Below, in pieces: positions 35,226 to 46,113 of a stretch of DNA of 64,000 bases (position 1 is the first letter of the stretch; each line of letters starts with the position of its first letter). The notes under the pieces are model-generated. The model had not been told where the DNA came from. It ran no database searches and was given only the letters and a program-made list of their open reading frames with translations. Made by a program: the position numbers and the translations under genes. The DNA comes from Sipunculus nudus (lineage: Eukaryota > Annelida > Sipuncula > Golfingiida > Sipunculidae). The stretch covers positions 55,870,917 through 55,934,916 of the forward strand of contig CM049319.1 of assembly GCA_026874595.1 (NCBI GenBank), read 5' to 3'.

Positions 35226-35758
35226 AGTCGTCTTGTTATCTTTTTGTTTTAGTCAGAGCATTGTAGAGATAAAGAAGTGACATATAAGAGTAAGTCTATC
35301 GAGCTAGATACATCCGGCTAAAATACCACACTGGAATGAACGGCAGGTGGTGACCGACTTGTAATGCTCGGGCATAATCCTAATCTGCGTTTACAGGAAA
35401 GAAAAACTCACCGAGTCACCAAACTAATGAACATGTGACAGTTTCCTTTAAATACAGCTGTGCTTCTGACAGCAGTCATGCTCACCTAAACCCGCCACTG
35501 GTTATCAAAGACTCATTTGCATTTAAATCAGTTGGAACTTTGTTCCCACCCATCAAGTTTTGGTTGTTCTTAATATGTGACCTCTGACCTTTGCCTGACG
35601 GGTTCTTCTTCTATTGCATGAATGGAGTCCCTAATATGGAACGTGGTGGCAAGGTTGAAGTGCACCATTGCTGTGGATATGTTTATAATATATTTTGCGA
35701 GTGGTACTTAGATGAATGACCGATACATTGTGCCTAACACACACAAAAGTGATAATTT

Positions 35759-35762
<4 letters not shown>
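35226..35762. other. No gene recognised
   Basis: Nothing supported apart from sequence leading into the (TA)n tract. Confidence 0.4.

Positions 35763-35763
<1 letters not shown>

Positions 35764-35822
<59 letters not shown>
35764..35822. repeat. (TA)n microsatellite
   Basis: Pure TA run. Confidence 0.95.
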
Positions 35823-35825
<3 letters not shown>

Positions 35826-35948
35826 GGTAGAACTATCCACCGTTGTAAAGTGCTCAATGGCCTACAGACTAGGCCAGAGCGGTATAACACTGAAGAAAAA
35901 CATCACTGTAAATTCACAACAGTCTGTTTAGAATGAAACTACTACATA

Positions 35949-36018
35949 TCAGTAGTATACATATATGATATAAAATACACATATATTATAAAAATACACA
36001 ATATAAAAGACAATTATA
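35949..36018 (-). repeat. Inverted copy of the Penelope-like element's 3' tail
   Basis: The reverse complement of these 70 bp aligns without gaps to 36865-36934, with about 60 matches by eye. It lies 5' of the element's coding remnant, in inverted orientation. Penelope-like elements are known to carry terminal pLTRs, which may be direct or inverted. Confidence 0.75.
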
Positions 36019-36041
36019 GAATATAATTATACATTTATGCA

Positions 36042-36109
36042 AATTTTCAAATTGTTCCTGTTGAATAGCTTGTGGTACCTGTCTGTTCAACAGGAACAAT
36101 TTGAAAATT
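36042..36109. repeat. Perfect 24-bp inverted repeat at an inversion junction
   Basis: 36042-36065 and 36086-36109 are exact reverse complements with a 20-nt loop. The right arm is part of the element's coding frame (FNRNNLKI), so the left arm is an inverted scrap of the same coding sequence and the hairpin marks an inversion junction rather than a dedicated RNA gene. Confidence 0.85.
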
Positions 36110-36643
36110 AACTGTAACTGTTTATCCGAGAAGTCTAACCTGATCAGTAAACATAATAGGAAGGTCCTAAATACTGACAAAGCTGTGAATGTACCTCAAA
36201 AACAATGTAACTGCCGTAAAAAAGATGAATGTCCCATGAATGGTCAGTGTCAGCTGAGATGTATTGTCTTTTAGGCAACAGTTAGAACAGACAATGACGA
36301 GAAACACTACATAGGAGGACTGAAGGTGATTTCAAGACCAGATACAATAACCACAAACAATCCTTTCGTAAAAGATCCCACGCTGAAAAAATTGAACTGT
36401 CTAAACACATCTGGTCACTAAAAGACAACAATATCAATTACAAGCTCTGCTGGGAAATCTCTGCAAAGGCAGCACCGTACTTCTGTGGGACTAGAAAGTG
36501 TGATCTCTGTTTGTCTGAAAAGCTACTTATAGCCACGTCCCCCCCCCCCCCCCCCCCCCGCATCATTGTTGAACTCAAGAGCTGAAATTCTCTCCAACTG
36601 CCGTCATCAAAACAAATTCACCCTAAAATGTTTTAAAACCTAG
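36083..36643 (+). pseudogene. Penelope-like retroelement remnant, C-terminal GIY-YIG endonuclease
   Basis: The frame opens with LFNRNNLKINCNC and ISKHNRKVLN, then a Cys-rich CNCRKKDECPMNGQC knuckle, then HYIGGL (the YIG half of GIY-YIG), FKTRYNNHKQSF, ELSKHIWSLKDNNINY and a terminal CDLCLSEKLLI, ending NSRAEILSNCRHQNKFTLK with TAG at 36641-36643. This order is characteristic of the endonuclease domain that follows reverse transcriptase in Penelope-like elements. Defects: an in-frame TAG where the family usually has Tyr before Q/ATV, a frameshift just after YIGGL, and a poly-C expansion (36539-36559) that breaks the last segment. No reverse transcriptase part is present upstream, so the copy is 5'-truncated and dead. 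Confidence 0.93.
36539..36559. repeat. Poly-C tract inside the retroelement remnant
   Basis: 21 consecutive C interrupting the coding remnant, so it expanded after insertion. Confidence 0.95.
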
Positions 36644-36864
36644 CATTTGTACAAATATTCAACGTACCCGCTCACCCCCCATCCCCCTACCCCCCCCTCC
36701 CCCCCCCCCCCCAACTCACACATACCACTAGGATACGCTGGGCAGACTTACCTGTTCGGGCAGTTGCTCTCTCACTGAGGGACATGGCGTTGCCACTACC
36801 CCATGGTGAGTTTATCGAGTCGAGACCACTTGATATGAGTATAGTATATTTGCTTTTTATATTG
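36644..36864 (+). mobile_element. 3' untranslated part of the Penelope-like element
   Basis: Non-coding stretch between the terminal stop and the tail copy at 36865, inferred to belong to the element because the tail repeat follows it. Confidence 0.5.
36675..36712. repeat. C-rich tract
   Basis: Runs of C broken by single A or T. Confidence 0.95.
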
Positions 36865-36934
36865 TATAATTGCCTTTAATATTGTGTATTTTCATAGTAT
36901 ATGTGTATTCTATATCATTAGTGTATACAACTGA
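36865..36934 (+). repeat. 3' tail of the Penelope-like element
   Basis: Partner of 35949-36018 in opposite orientation. 'tgttcgccgtcaccagaacc' follows, beyond the matched part. Confidence 0.75.
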
Positions 36935-37400
36935 AATGTTCGCCGTCACCAGAACCCTATTAAAAATATATATAATCTCTTTCCTCAAATCAGTATCAAG
37001 AAAATCGAATCGAAAAGCCATAATCAACATAGTTTATCTCCGGTTGTAAAATGAAAAAAGTCCTCTCGCCCATTTATTTTGTCCAAAAGTCCGCCCTTTC
37101 GCCCCTTTTATTTATCCAAAGGTCCCATAGAACGAAAATATTTTTTGTATAAAGGTTCTTGGATGACGGTAGAAAATCCAAATACTTTACGAAGAGGATG
37201 GAGTATTAGAATTATTCCGAATAATAAAGTAATAAATTGATTTACAATGTGTGATCATTTAATTTATACATTTTTTTTTGCATATATGGCGGTTAAATTA
37301 CTCGCTGATGTAAACAGACCTTGACTTTGAAAAGCGGTTCAAAGCAAGGAAGACAAATGAAAAAAATAACTTAAAAGGTCCTCAGGTCTGGAAAAAGGTT
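36935..37400. other. No gene recognised
   Basis: AT-rich sequence; no supported feature. Confidence 0.4.
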
Positions 37401-37696
37401 GTTAGGTCTAGGGCACAAAATTGGTTGAAATCCTTAAAAAATTTTTGCTGACCCTCACAAACAGCCACCCAACCCCGAATTTTGTACGGCAGACAAAACA
37501 AAATAGACAGAGCTGACGCCTATGAGTGAATAACTGTACACACGCTGGTTTCAGATAAATCTCCCATACAAAGTTTAACACTATGACAGACCGTATGATA
37601 AATCGTTCAGCACAACAAGAGACTTTTGGACACTTTATATCCACAACAGTCAGCATGCTTTTTGTCACCTGACGGCTAGTATATTGACGAGCCATT

Positions 37697-38119
37697 ATGG
37701 CACGAGCTTCAACCGGAAGTCGACCTCGTTTGATTCTTGATTCGCAACACTGCGCTCACAGACTGTCAGTGGTAACAGCACGTTTCAAAGTGTCATATAT
37801 GTCGTGTAATGTCTGTCAGTTTACCAGTATTATAAATAATACAACAAAACAAAGCTACTCCATAATTAAATATGTATGTACAGCTGCTGAACCAAAACAA
37901 ACAGTTACATACATTTGCCTTGATTGCCGAGAATTTGTGAGACGGACAGCCCAGAGGGGTACGGACAAAAACCCTAACCAGCGCCTTCTGGCGAAGTTAA
38001 CTAAAACACCCCTAACATGTATATTATTTCATATATATTTTTTGTTATATGAAAGTAGTTTTTGCTATTTTAACAATTTAAATTTTTATTTACAAATATC
38101 AGCTTTTGATTTTTCCTAA
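37697..38119 (+). CDS. Open frame with paired CxxC motifs, function unknown
   Basis: A true ATG (37697) opens 140 codons, starting MARASTGSRPRLILDSQH. Residues 37-40 (CNVC), C61 and 74-77 (CLDC) could bind zinc. Residues 78-105 are basic (REFVRRTAQRG...LLAKLTK). The first ~105 residues have mixed, protein-like composition. The last 35 are Phe/Leu/Tyr-rich, run through AT-rich DNA and look like intron read-through; a GTGAGA donor-like string lies within codons 80-82. A reverse frame (37408-37695, MARQYTSRQV...) starts 1 bp away in divergent orientation and is equally unproven. I do not recognise either. Possibly a first exon or an orphan gene. Confidence 0.3.
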   Translation: MARASTGSRPRLILDSQHCAHRLSVVTARFKVSYMSCNVCQFTSIINNTTKQSYSIIKYVCTAAEPKQTVTYICLDCREFVRRTAQRGTDKNPNQRLLAKLTKTPLTCILFHIYFLLYESSFCYFNNLNFYLQISAFDFS

Positions 38120-38300
38120 CAATTTATGATGATTATATGAGGCAATTGATACCTATTAACCTTAATTTACTCAATGTAAGATTTGAATTGATTATTTTGT
38201 AAAACATGAAGAAAAAATAAAACTATATATTATCTGGATTACAGAATTATATCGCAATACGCCGTAATAAAAGGCATGCATTTGATTCTCCTAAAATATG
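38120..38300. other. AT-rich spacer
   Basis: Nothing supported. Confidence 0.4.
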
Positions 38301-38439
38301 AGGGGATTAATTGCACAAAAGCGTGAGAGGGACTTGTCACCCTATCCTCCCACATCCCTTAAACAAGACTCACGGTTACGTGTACAAATGGTCACAAGAA
38401 TACTGAGCGATATCGCGCGGGGGCAAGAGCCCACTGGTC

Positions 38440-38698
38440 CCGTAGCTCACTGTGATTGGCTGTTGCGTATGGATAAGTCAATAAAAGTTTGCATGGAGAC
38501 TGTCGTCTGCTGAAGCCAGCGAGAACGTTCAATTTGCCAGCCTGGATCGCCATAGAAGGTATACCGGTGTACCAGGGAGATTCAAGCTTGCGAAAACAGG
38601 GACTCCCGCTACTACTAAAAGCTTTATATACTATTCACCACAATACTTGGGGTCTTGTATTTAATCCTTTGCTACTCGACATACGGTGTTAATTTAAG
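38440..38698 (+). promoter_or_regulatory. Candidate promoter and untranslated first exon
   Basis: An inverted CCAAT box (gtgattggctg, near 38451) and 'aataaaag' (near 38480) sit in a locally G/C-richer block. From there the sequence runs without notable feature to AATTTAAG|GTAAGTG, a consensus splice donor with GT at 38699-38700. The spacing suits a 5' untranslated exon of ~200 bp. Only short frames are present (for example MHGDCRLL... from 38489). Downstream exons are not recognisable within the window, unless the exon-like frame at 63845 belongs to the same gene, which is speculation. Confidence 0.25.
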
Positions 38699-38700
38699 GT

Positions 38701-40470
38701 AAGTGAAGTTATCACTATAGATTTAAAATAATAATGAAATAGTTTTGTTTCCCAATTTTTTTTTGTATTGGTCAAAATGAGACCGGGCAGGAAAATATAA
38801 TAAACACAAAAAGTGTTCAGGAATACACTAGGGAACACATCAATACATGTCGGTGCCACAATCGAGTATATTCCAGTGCTATAGTTAAGCTCCAGGTTTT
38901 GTAAGAACGGGTATTTTGCATTGTCAGTGCATGTTATAATCAGCAATACCGTAAACTCTTGTGTATAGTGCCGTCATGTACCTTTAAACACCAGAAGAAA
39001 TCTAAATGACTAAAAATATGTAGAAACCATTATTGTGTTTTGTCTTCAACTGGTATGTGTTCTTTGATTAACGACATGCTCTCTTAAAACAGAGGCAAAG
39101 AAGAATACATCGCGTTTCGGCTAGTCCATGTTCATCCGTTTCAGGCACTTGATCCACGTATTAATAATATATAAAATCGCTTCTTCTCTCTGGCAAAGGT
39201 TCAAAGGCCAGACTACAGTCTGCGCCTTTTCCTTCGTGTGTCTTCTCTCGTTCGTATTTGAGTTTTTTTTATTTGTTTTCTGTTTCTGTATATTTTGTAT
39301 CAAAGGTTCTCCTGAACGTGTTTTGGTATGTTTTGAGGAAGTCACGTATCAGATATAATATTGCTCAAAGATTGTACCCAAATTTCGCATTAAATCATGA
39401 AGCTATCAAATCAGACACATGTATGGCATTATAATATCACTGCGTATATTTAAATCATTACTATTACGGAGACTGCATGCTTTCCTCATTAATTATACAC
39501 TTCTGTTTGCGATGACATATCGTGACAGTCTAGGGAGTAAAGTACAGACAGCTGGTGCTCTGTTAATTGTATAATATCACTGACCATGTCGGTCTCTTTC
39601 AACAGCATACACGTTATATATACACGTCATGTCTCTCTGGTTTTTCTCTCTTCTATGTTGATTCAAAGTTGTATAAAGGTATTAATACAGTATACCTTCA
39701 TTCAATTGCCAACACCAGAGCCTCAACAGTTATTGGCGGCATGTGAGGTTGCGAACAATCGAGGATGTGGATTTGGGTTGATGTTAATTGAGGACAAGTA
39801 ATGCCGGTCTGATTTTAATGTACCACGTTAGATAATCTAAATTATTAATTTATTAACTATATTGCCAATAATTATGAATAATAAAAAGTGTATATAATTT
39901 GTCATACTTATGTATGGTCGAGGGTGGTCACGGTAAATTGACACAACATCTGGCAAACACGTAGTAATTGAGTGATGACGAGCTTGGCGAGACAGGTGAA
40001 AATAAAGCAGTGAGACAACTTTTTGCTTCGACGGTGTTATTTGGCGATAGGCATTATTTGCTGTCTTGTTAGTGCTTAATATAAATTTATTTTGTCACGA
40101 CCTCGGATGCGTTAAAATAGGAGTTCGTCGATAATCAAATATATCTTCGCGAGGGGCGACGTATATTGTCTCCATCGTCGTTGGGTGGATAGTTTGTTGG
40201 TAAACTGGTTATTTCTATTAGCACAGGTACTTGAAAAGGAATGTGAACTCTTTAAATGTTTGAGGTAATCTGAATAACCATAATTTGTTTTGTTCAAAAA
40301 TTATACTTTGCAATTTTTGTATAGGGGCATTCGTTTAACCTCGATGGCGAGAGCCATAGCATTTTATGAATGGGAGGTATCCCAGGTGCAGAGGAGATGT
40401 GCTCATGGGTTGCACGTCTACAGTTCGAAACCCGAGAACCTCATGAGAATAGTGGCGAAATTTTAACAGT
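38701..40470. other. No gene recognised
   Basis: AT-rich. The overlapping plus and minus frames at 39121-39358 and the frame at 39586-39801 are unsupported. 'gcacgtctacagttcgaaac' near 40416 is faintly B-box-like. Confidence 0.4.
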
Positions 40471-40479
40471 GTTTAAAAA

Positions 40480-40760
40480 GTCATTCTAAAGATCTTTACT
40501 TTACTGTGTAAAGATAATAACTTATTTTTATTTTTAGCTCCGTGCTTAGAATATACGTGATGGAGTCGGTCTAAAGGTCCATACAGTGATGTGTAAAGAT
40601 AATAATTTACAGTTTAGTGTTTTACTCCGTGCTTAGAATAAATGTGATGCAGAAAGCGTATCGAATAACATGGCCTATGATAGATAAAAAAAATGAACGT
40701 TTAACAAAATCTAAGCTAGTCGATCTAAAGGTCTTTATTGTATATAGAAAACGGATTGTT
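40480..40760. repeat. Three diverged ~85-bp repeat segments
   Basis: 'tctaaaggtc' starts near 40485, 40570 and 40725. The first two also share 'gtgtaaagataata' (40506, 40591) and 'ctccgtgcttagaata' (40538, 40625). Confidence 0.7.
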
Positions 40761-42430
40761 TTTAGCAACGTTTAATGTTTGTGAAATTCCACATTATTCA
40801 TTAAACGGTGTCAAATGATTTAAAAAATCTAATATTCATTCAACTATGTTTACGAACCTTTGATCGACATTTGCTTTGCTTTTTGGTTTACTTCATAGAT
40901 TCTCACCTGTACGCTCTCCGCGGAGCACTTCGTGCAGCATGGCCACACCATTCATATCCCATCCACAATAAAATGCTAGTTAATCAAACGTCTTCGCATA
41001 CTATATGCTGATAGATTATTAATATTATTTTTATATGATTTAATGAGGTAACATATATTCATTTTAAAAGGAAAAATACAAATAATAGTATCACTCTAAG
41101 GCTTGAAGAGGTACCTTGCATATGTAAACAATATTTAATTTATAATTGCAATGAAAAGCAACAGAGTAACTGATTACTATGACAGGTTGACTAGTATGTA
41201 TATATATATGGAATATGAAACCATATATTTATATATTGTCCTTTTAATGAAAATGAAATGGAAATGTTATTCCCTTAAATCCTGGGAATAATGTAACAAT
41301 TGTAAAATCAGTATTAACTAAATCGCTATTAACAAAATTCAAAACATAAAAAATCATTTATTAATTTTTAAAAAAAATTTATTAGAGGAAAACATTTAAA
41401 AAAATGAGGCAGTGTAACCCTAGTTATTGAACATATCGGAGACTGATACCTTGGGTGTATATTGTAAGTTTAATAATCATGCTAAGTCCACAGTCCCTCT
41501 GATATATAATACAATTATTTAAATCATAATACCTTTGGTTAAATTTTCATGAGATTAAACAAGTTTAATCTTTCGAGTCCATAAGTTCGTGAATTGATAC
41601 ACTTATGGCAGCATTGGTGATCTGTCATCAATTAAAGTTACATAATGTGGTTAAAGGGTCTTTTGTTATAATACCACACCTGAAATTAAAAATCGGTTGC
41701 ACTTGCCTTTTGACTATGCGCACAGGTTAGTTTGGTCTTAATTGGAGTGAGTGAAAGAAGAGAACGCTCAGAAGGAGAAGCTAAATTAGACAGTCACCTA
41801 GATAAGGTAAATTTTCTTCAATTATTCAACGCCTGTTTGCCCTGATTATTTATCACGTTGGTTCAGCTGCCGCAACACCGCAATATCGACCCAAAAAAGC
41901 GCGTCCCTGTCTGTACATTGGAAAACAATGGGTTACGCGCATTGGCTTATATCAATTAGTATAATGGCATGTTTTATGGTATCCGCAATACCAGTTGTAT
42001 TAGTGACTCGTATAACAGACATAAAAGCTTTGTTAGAATTTCCGGACAATGTTGAAACAAATTCATTACAATACCCACACGTCCCTGGCTATATATTTAT
42101 CCATTGTGCTGTTGCAGTATATTATATATATGGAAAATTAACTTGCTAACACAATATAAAAAAAATTGATAGAGGTATATATGCAATTGTTTAATTGGTA
42201 CTTTTTCCCGAATGGGTGATTGTATAGTATATGTTTCATCTTTCTAATGTATTAAAAAGATAGGCATGCCATAAATATCAGTTATGCTTGAAAGGCTGGC
42301 TTACTGGTGTTTTGTGTCTGCTAACAGCATAAATAACTCATTCAGTACCCGACATATATTTTTTTTCAGCAGCATATCTTTCAATTTAGGAGAAAGATAT
42401 GACAGATTTGAATTAAAAGTACCAAGAGAG
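40761..42430. other. No gene recognised
   Basis: AT-rich. A donor-like GATAAG|GTAAAT near 41806 follows a purine-rich stretch but has no frame. The frame at 41928-42149 is weakly hydrophobic and unsupported. Confidence 0.4.
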
Positions 42431-42443
42431 CCCCCCCCCCCCC
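42431..42443. repeat. Poly-C tract
   Basis: 13 consecutive C. Confidence 0.95.
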
Positions 42444-43797
42444 AACCCCACCCCCTTCCAAAAAAATTACTAATCTTCCCCAAAGCAAAACACACCTGTT
42501 TAAAGGTGGTAACAGCACCAGTTTCCTCCGTTGCAACAGTAGGAAAAAGGGAAAACAGGTTTCTTCTCTCTTATCAGATTGTTAAAAAAAATATTTTAAG
42601 ACACTATAAATCTCCATTATGAATAAAGATCATTGACTAGAAATACATTTAAATCTTTCACAATCTGATCAAATACAGGCATAACTGTTGGAATGAAATA
42701 AATATATCTTGGTTTCCCAATTGTATCCATTGATATCCATTACTGTGTTCAATCAGTGTTATATAAATATTATAAATAAGGCTGTGCATTTTTTGTGTGT
42801 GCTTTGATCCTACTATATGTCCCATTATGACGTCATAGTTTAGCACGGAAAATGCAATAAATAATATTTTGAAATATTATCTTGCTTTTTATATAGGTCA
42901 ACATTTGATTAGCAAATGTGCTTTGCCTAATATAACAGAGTGTTACTAAAAATGTTCCACCAACCCGTCTCCACTTGTTTTTTTAGAGATAATTTTCTTA
43001 AAAGTTTATATTTTTTCAATTATTTACTAGAAAGCTGCAGATGGAAGTGACGACCTAATATTGCGATCTAAATTTAAATCAATTCTCCAGTTCATGTTTC
43101 ACAACTTTTTAATCCTTTTGGCTTCAGTGGACTGACTGATCTTTGTTTTTTTATGTTTAGTATACATGACGTCATCCAAGCAGAAGTTGTCCAGTGAACC
43201 TAACTGGCAGAAGTTACACTGATATGTTGTGAAATGTCGAATGATTTCTCATATTTTAAGATAATTTCTTTTCTTAAATACTATGTAATATAGGGGTTAC
43301 TTTTCCTTGTTGAAAATTAGGCAAATTAATTTTCAACCTTATACCTCCATTACAGCTTTGAAATGTAACCAATGTAAATACATATTTTCATTAATGCTAA
43401 AAAAACAGAGGTACACAATTTGAGATGAGACAGACTTTGGTGCCGTACACCCCGAATCAATACACCTCTGTACGCAAATCATATTGAACAAATACATGGT
43501 CAGCCAAAACTTACAGACAGCTGACAGGTCTTTTTCATAGTACTCTGAATAATATTTAGGAATAATTTCTAATATGTGAATGTATAATTCAGAAATAATT
43601 CAGTGTCATTGGTTTGTGGGGCCAATGGAAACGTATAGTGTAAGTTAATTTGATAAAATTATTTGCAATGACAAGACACAGGAATTATACCTTTTCGAAT
43701 CTTTAAACATTTCATATATTTATGAATCTCTCCGTTGGAAAGGGAAGCTTATATGAGCTTATATGTCCTTATTTGGGCAATAAATTGTTACTTACCA
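42444..43797. other. No gene recognised
   Basis: AT-rich sequence without supported features. Confidence 0.4.
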
Positions 43798-43816
43798 CCC
43801 CCCCCCCCCCCCCCCC
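43798..43816. repeat. Poly-C tract
   Basis: 19 consecutive C. Confidence 0.95.
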
Positions 43817-44557
43817 GAGCAAAACTATAAATGTTCATGATTTCTTTTTTCTGCCATTTTTTGTTTGTTATAAATGTTCAATGTGGTTGATTTTCAACAT
43901 TATACACAATCTCCAAGCTTCCGATTTGCACCTGATATTTATTTTGATTGATTCACCATTATCGCCCTGTTACGGGCGTCAGAGGGGAGGCTTCCATTTT
44001 GATTGTCATAACTTTGTATCACTCCATCATAAAACATGTTATAAGTAAGAGTTATATATACGAAATCTAGAGATTATCACTATATATTAATAATATAACA
44101 AAACAGCTCATCGACATCATAATACCTGCCAATGGTTACGTGACCAAACAGAAAATTGACTCGACCGCATCTACGTTTCTATGGTTACGGCAAAATATTT
44201 GAAGACCTTATTACTTCGGCACTATAATAAATTGACGAAACCCGGTCTGTTCTGTGCGTACGCACTTAAACCTACAACAGAATGTGTCTTATTGACGTTT
44301 GTTTACTAAGAAAACACAACCAGAGTTGTATTCTCTCATATAACAGCACGCGCTGGACCATTCGGACATAGTATTCACAAGTTATTGCTTGTGACAGGTG
44401 TCATATGATATATTGCTTAATGTTCGTCAAGCAAGTACTGCGGGTACCGGGTACATGCCTGTATGGGACGAGTTCAATACAGGAAACGCTATCGTGCTTC
44501 TTTGGGTTAGCTTTTCAGCTTTTTTTTCTGTTAAATTCCAAAACTTTCTCTTTTTTT
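43817..44557. other. No gene recognised
   Basis: No supported frame or repeat. Confidence 0.4.
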
Positions 44558-44596
44558 ACATAAAGGATAGGTCCATTACATAAAGGATAGGTCCAG
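44558..44596. repeat. 19-bp tandem duplication
   Basis: 'tacataaaggataggtcca' occurs twice back to back; a related 'tttataaaggatagct' lies near 44919. Confidence 0.85.
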
Positions 44597-44984
44597 GACT
44601 ATCCTGTCAGTGACACTTTGCATTGAATGATGATCATCGTATAAGCACGATGAGAAAGATATGTAATTATTAAGCTCACTGGATTTTTGTTTTTTTTATG
44701 CATGCACGGATAAAGGAATAATTAAAAAGTCGTAACCTGTCATTACAGTAGGTATTTCAAACTTTTCTTTCAAATTGTTATTATTTACGTTGATGTCTAA
44801 CATGAATTTGTTGCTGAAACAGGAACTTACAAATAAACAAAACGTTCCTAAATGTATATATAATTATATATATATATATTTATTTATATATATATATAAA
44901 TTAAAAAGGATTTTTTTTTATAAAGGATAGCTACACAGTAAGGAATGTTTTCCCCCCTAACAGGAATCACATGTGCCAGACGTC

Positions 44985-45022
44985 AATCACGTGACCATAT
45001 TTTATGCATTTGTCACGTGATT
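44985..45022. promoter_or_regulatory. Inverted pair of CACGTG E-boxes
   Basis: AATCACGTGAC (44985-44995) and its exact reverse complement (45012-45022) flank 16 AT-rich bases. CACGTG binds bHLH factors such as USF, MITF or CLOCK types. No adjacent gene is recognised, so a regulatory role is inference. Confidence 0.3.
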
Positions 45023-45210
45023 TATTTATGAAGTACATTTCCATTAAGTTTTCTGCCTTAGATTAAAACAAATCTGCCTGTTTTATGTAATTTTCAAATC
45101 TTCGAGGTAAACGGTAATAAAATTAATAGCTTGTGTACGTTTCCGTAGTACAGCCTATCGGCATTAATGTTCTGTACAAAATTAACGCAAGTAAATATCC
45201 ATGTACTATA

Positions 45211-46113
45211 TTTATTTTTATTTATTTAAACATTTTATACAGGGTAACCCGTTCAGACAAGATTGTCTGATCAGCCAAAAGGCCCTGTTGGTCTGTATAG
45301 TTTATACGATGTAAATCCTACCACCATTGATAAATTGATAAAAGTGGCTTAAGATAAAATGCTGCAGCAAATGTGATATTAAACATGAAAATATATAACT
45401 GTGGCATGCAATGTCATATACAGCAAGATGTAATACTACATGAAAATATAAAACTATGACATGCAACGTAATATACAGGGCAATCATGAGTATTACATTA
45501 ATATGAAATATAACAGAATATGAAATATCATGAAATATCAGAAATATAAAGCACAAAAGAGGTTAAGATAAATTACGTGATAGTTTTTTTTTTAAGGTGG
45601 AGCTATTTCTTTGAGATTCATTTTATGCGTTCCACAAAATAGGACCTCGGCATAAAAGATAAGATTTCTTTAAGTTGTGTGTCCGAGGTTTGGGTACATA
45701 TAATTTATTTGAATAGCTATTGCGTGTATCATGTTGGTTGACTTGGTGACTATAAGTGAACCGGTCGGTCATACAGGATAGACTTAAGTTATCCAGACAT
45801 TTACACATAAGGATGCGAGTCAGATGTTCATGTCTTTGTTCAACTGATTTGATGCAAAGAGACTGACGGGTATCTGTAATGCTACATTCATGATTAAATT
45901 GCGACTTCCATTTTGAAGTCTTTGAATGATAGTCAGACATGAGGAAAGCGCATTTCCCCAGATTGTAATGCCGTAGTCAATACATGACTGAATCAGGACA
46001 TTGTACATTTTCAAAGCGCTGTCTCGAGGAATATATCGACTGCTCCTAAAGTGGGCATCTGCTTTAGAGGAAAGCTTTTTACATACTTGTTCATCATTAT
46101 CTGAATATGTTAA
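45211..46113 (-). pseudogene. LINE 3' end: reverse transcriptase C-terminus and 3' tail
   Basis: Minus-strand frame 1 reads KLSSKADAHFRSSRYIPRDS, ALKMYNVLIQSCIDYGITIW and TIIQRLQN. Frame 2 continues VEQRHEHLTRILMCKCLDN, FTYSHQVNQHDTRNSYSNK and LYVPKPRTHNLKKSYLLC ending GPILWNA. These are the thumb/C-terminal motifs of CR1/L2/jockey-type non-LTR retrotransposons. A frameshift near 45850 splits them and a stop follows WNA (normally WNALP). Downstream, 'ccttttggctgatcagacaa...ggttaccctgtataaaatg' and an A/T-rich end (45211-45230) fit a LINE 3' untranslated tail. The copy is 5'-truncated where a miniature element begins (46110). Confidence 0.9.

Noticed and set aside
36042-36109. microRNA precursor
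   Set aside because: One arm encodes part of the Penelope-like protein and the other is its inverted scrap, so the hairpin is explained by an inversion.
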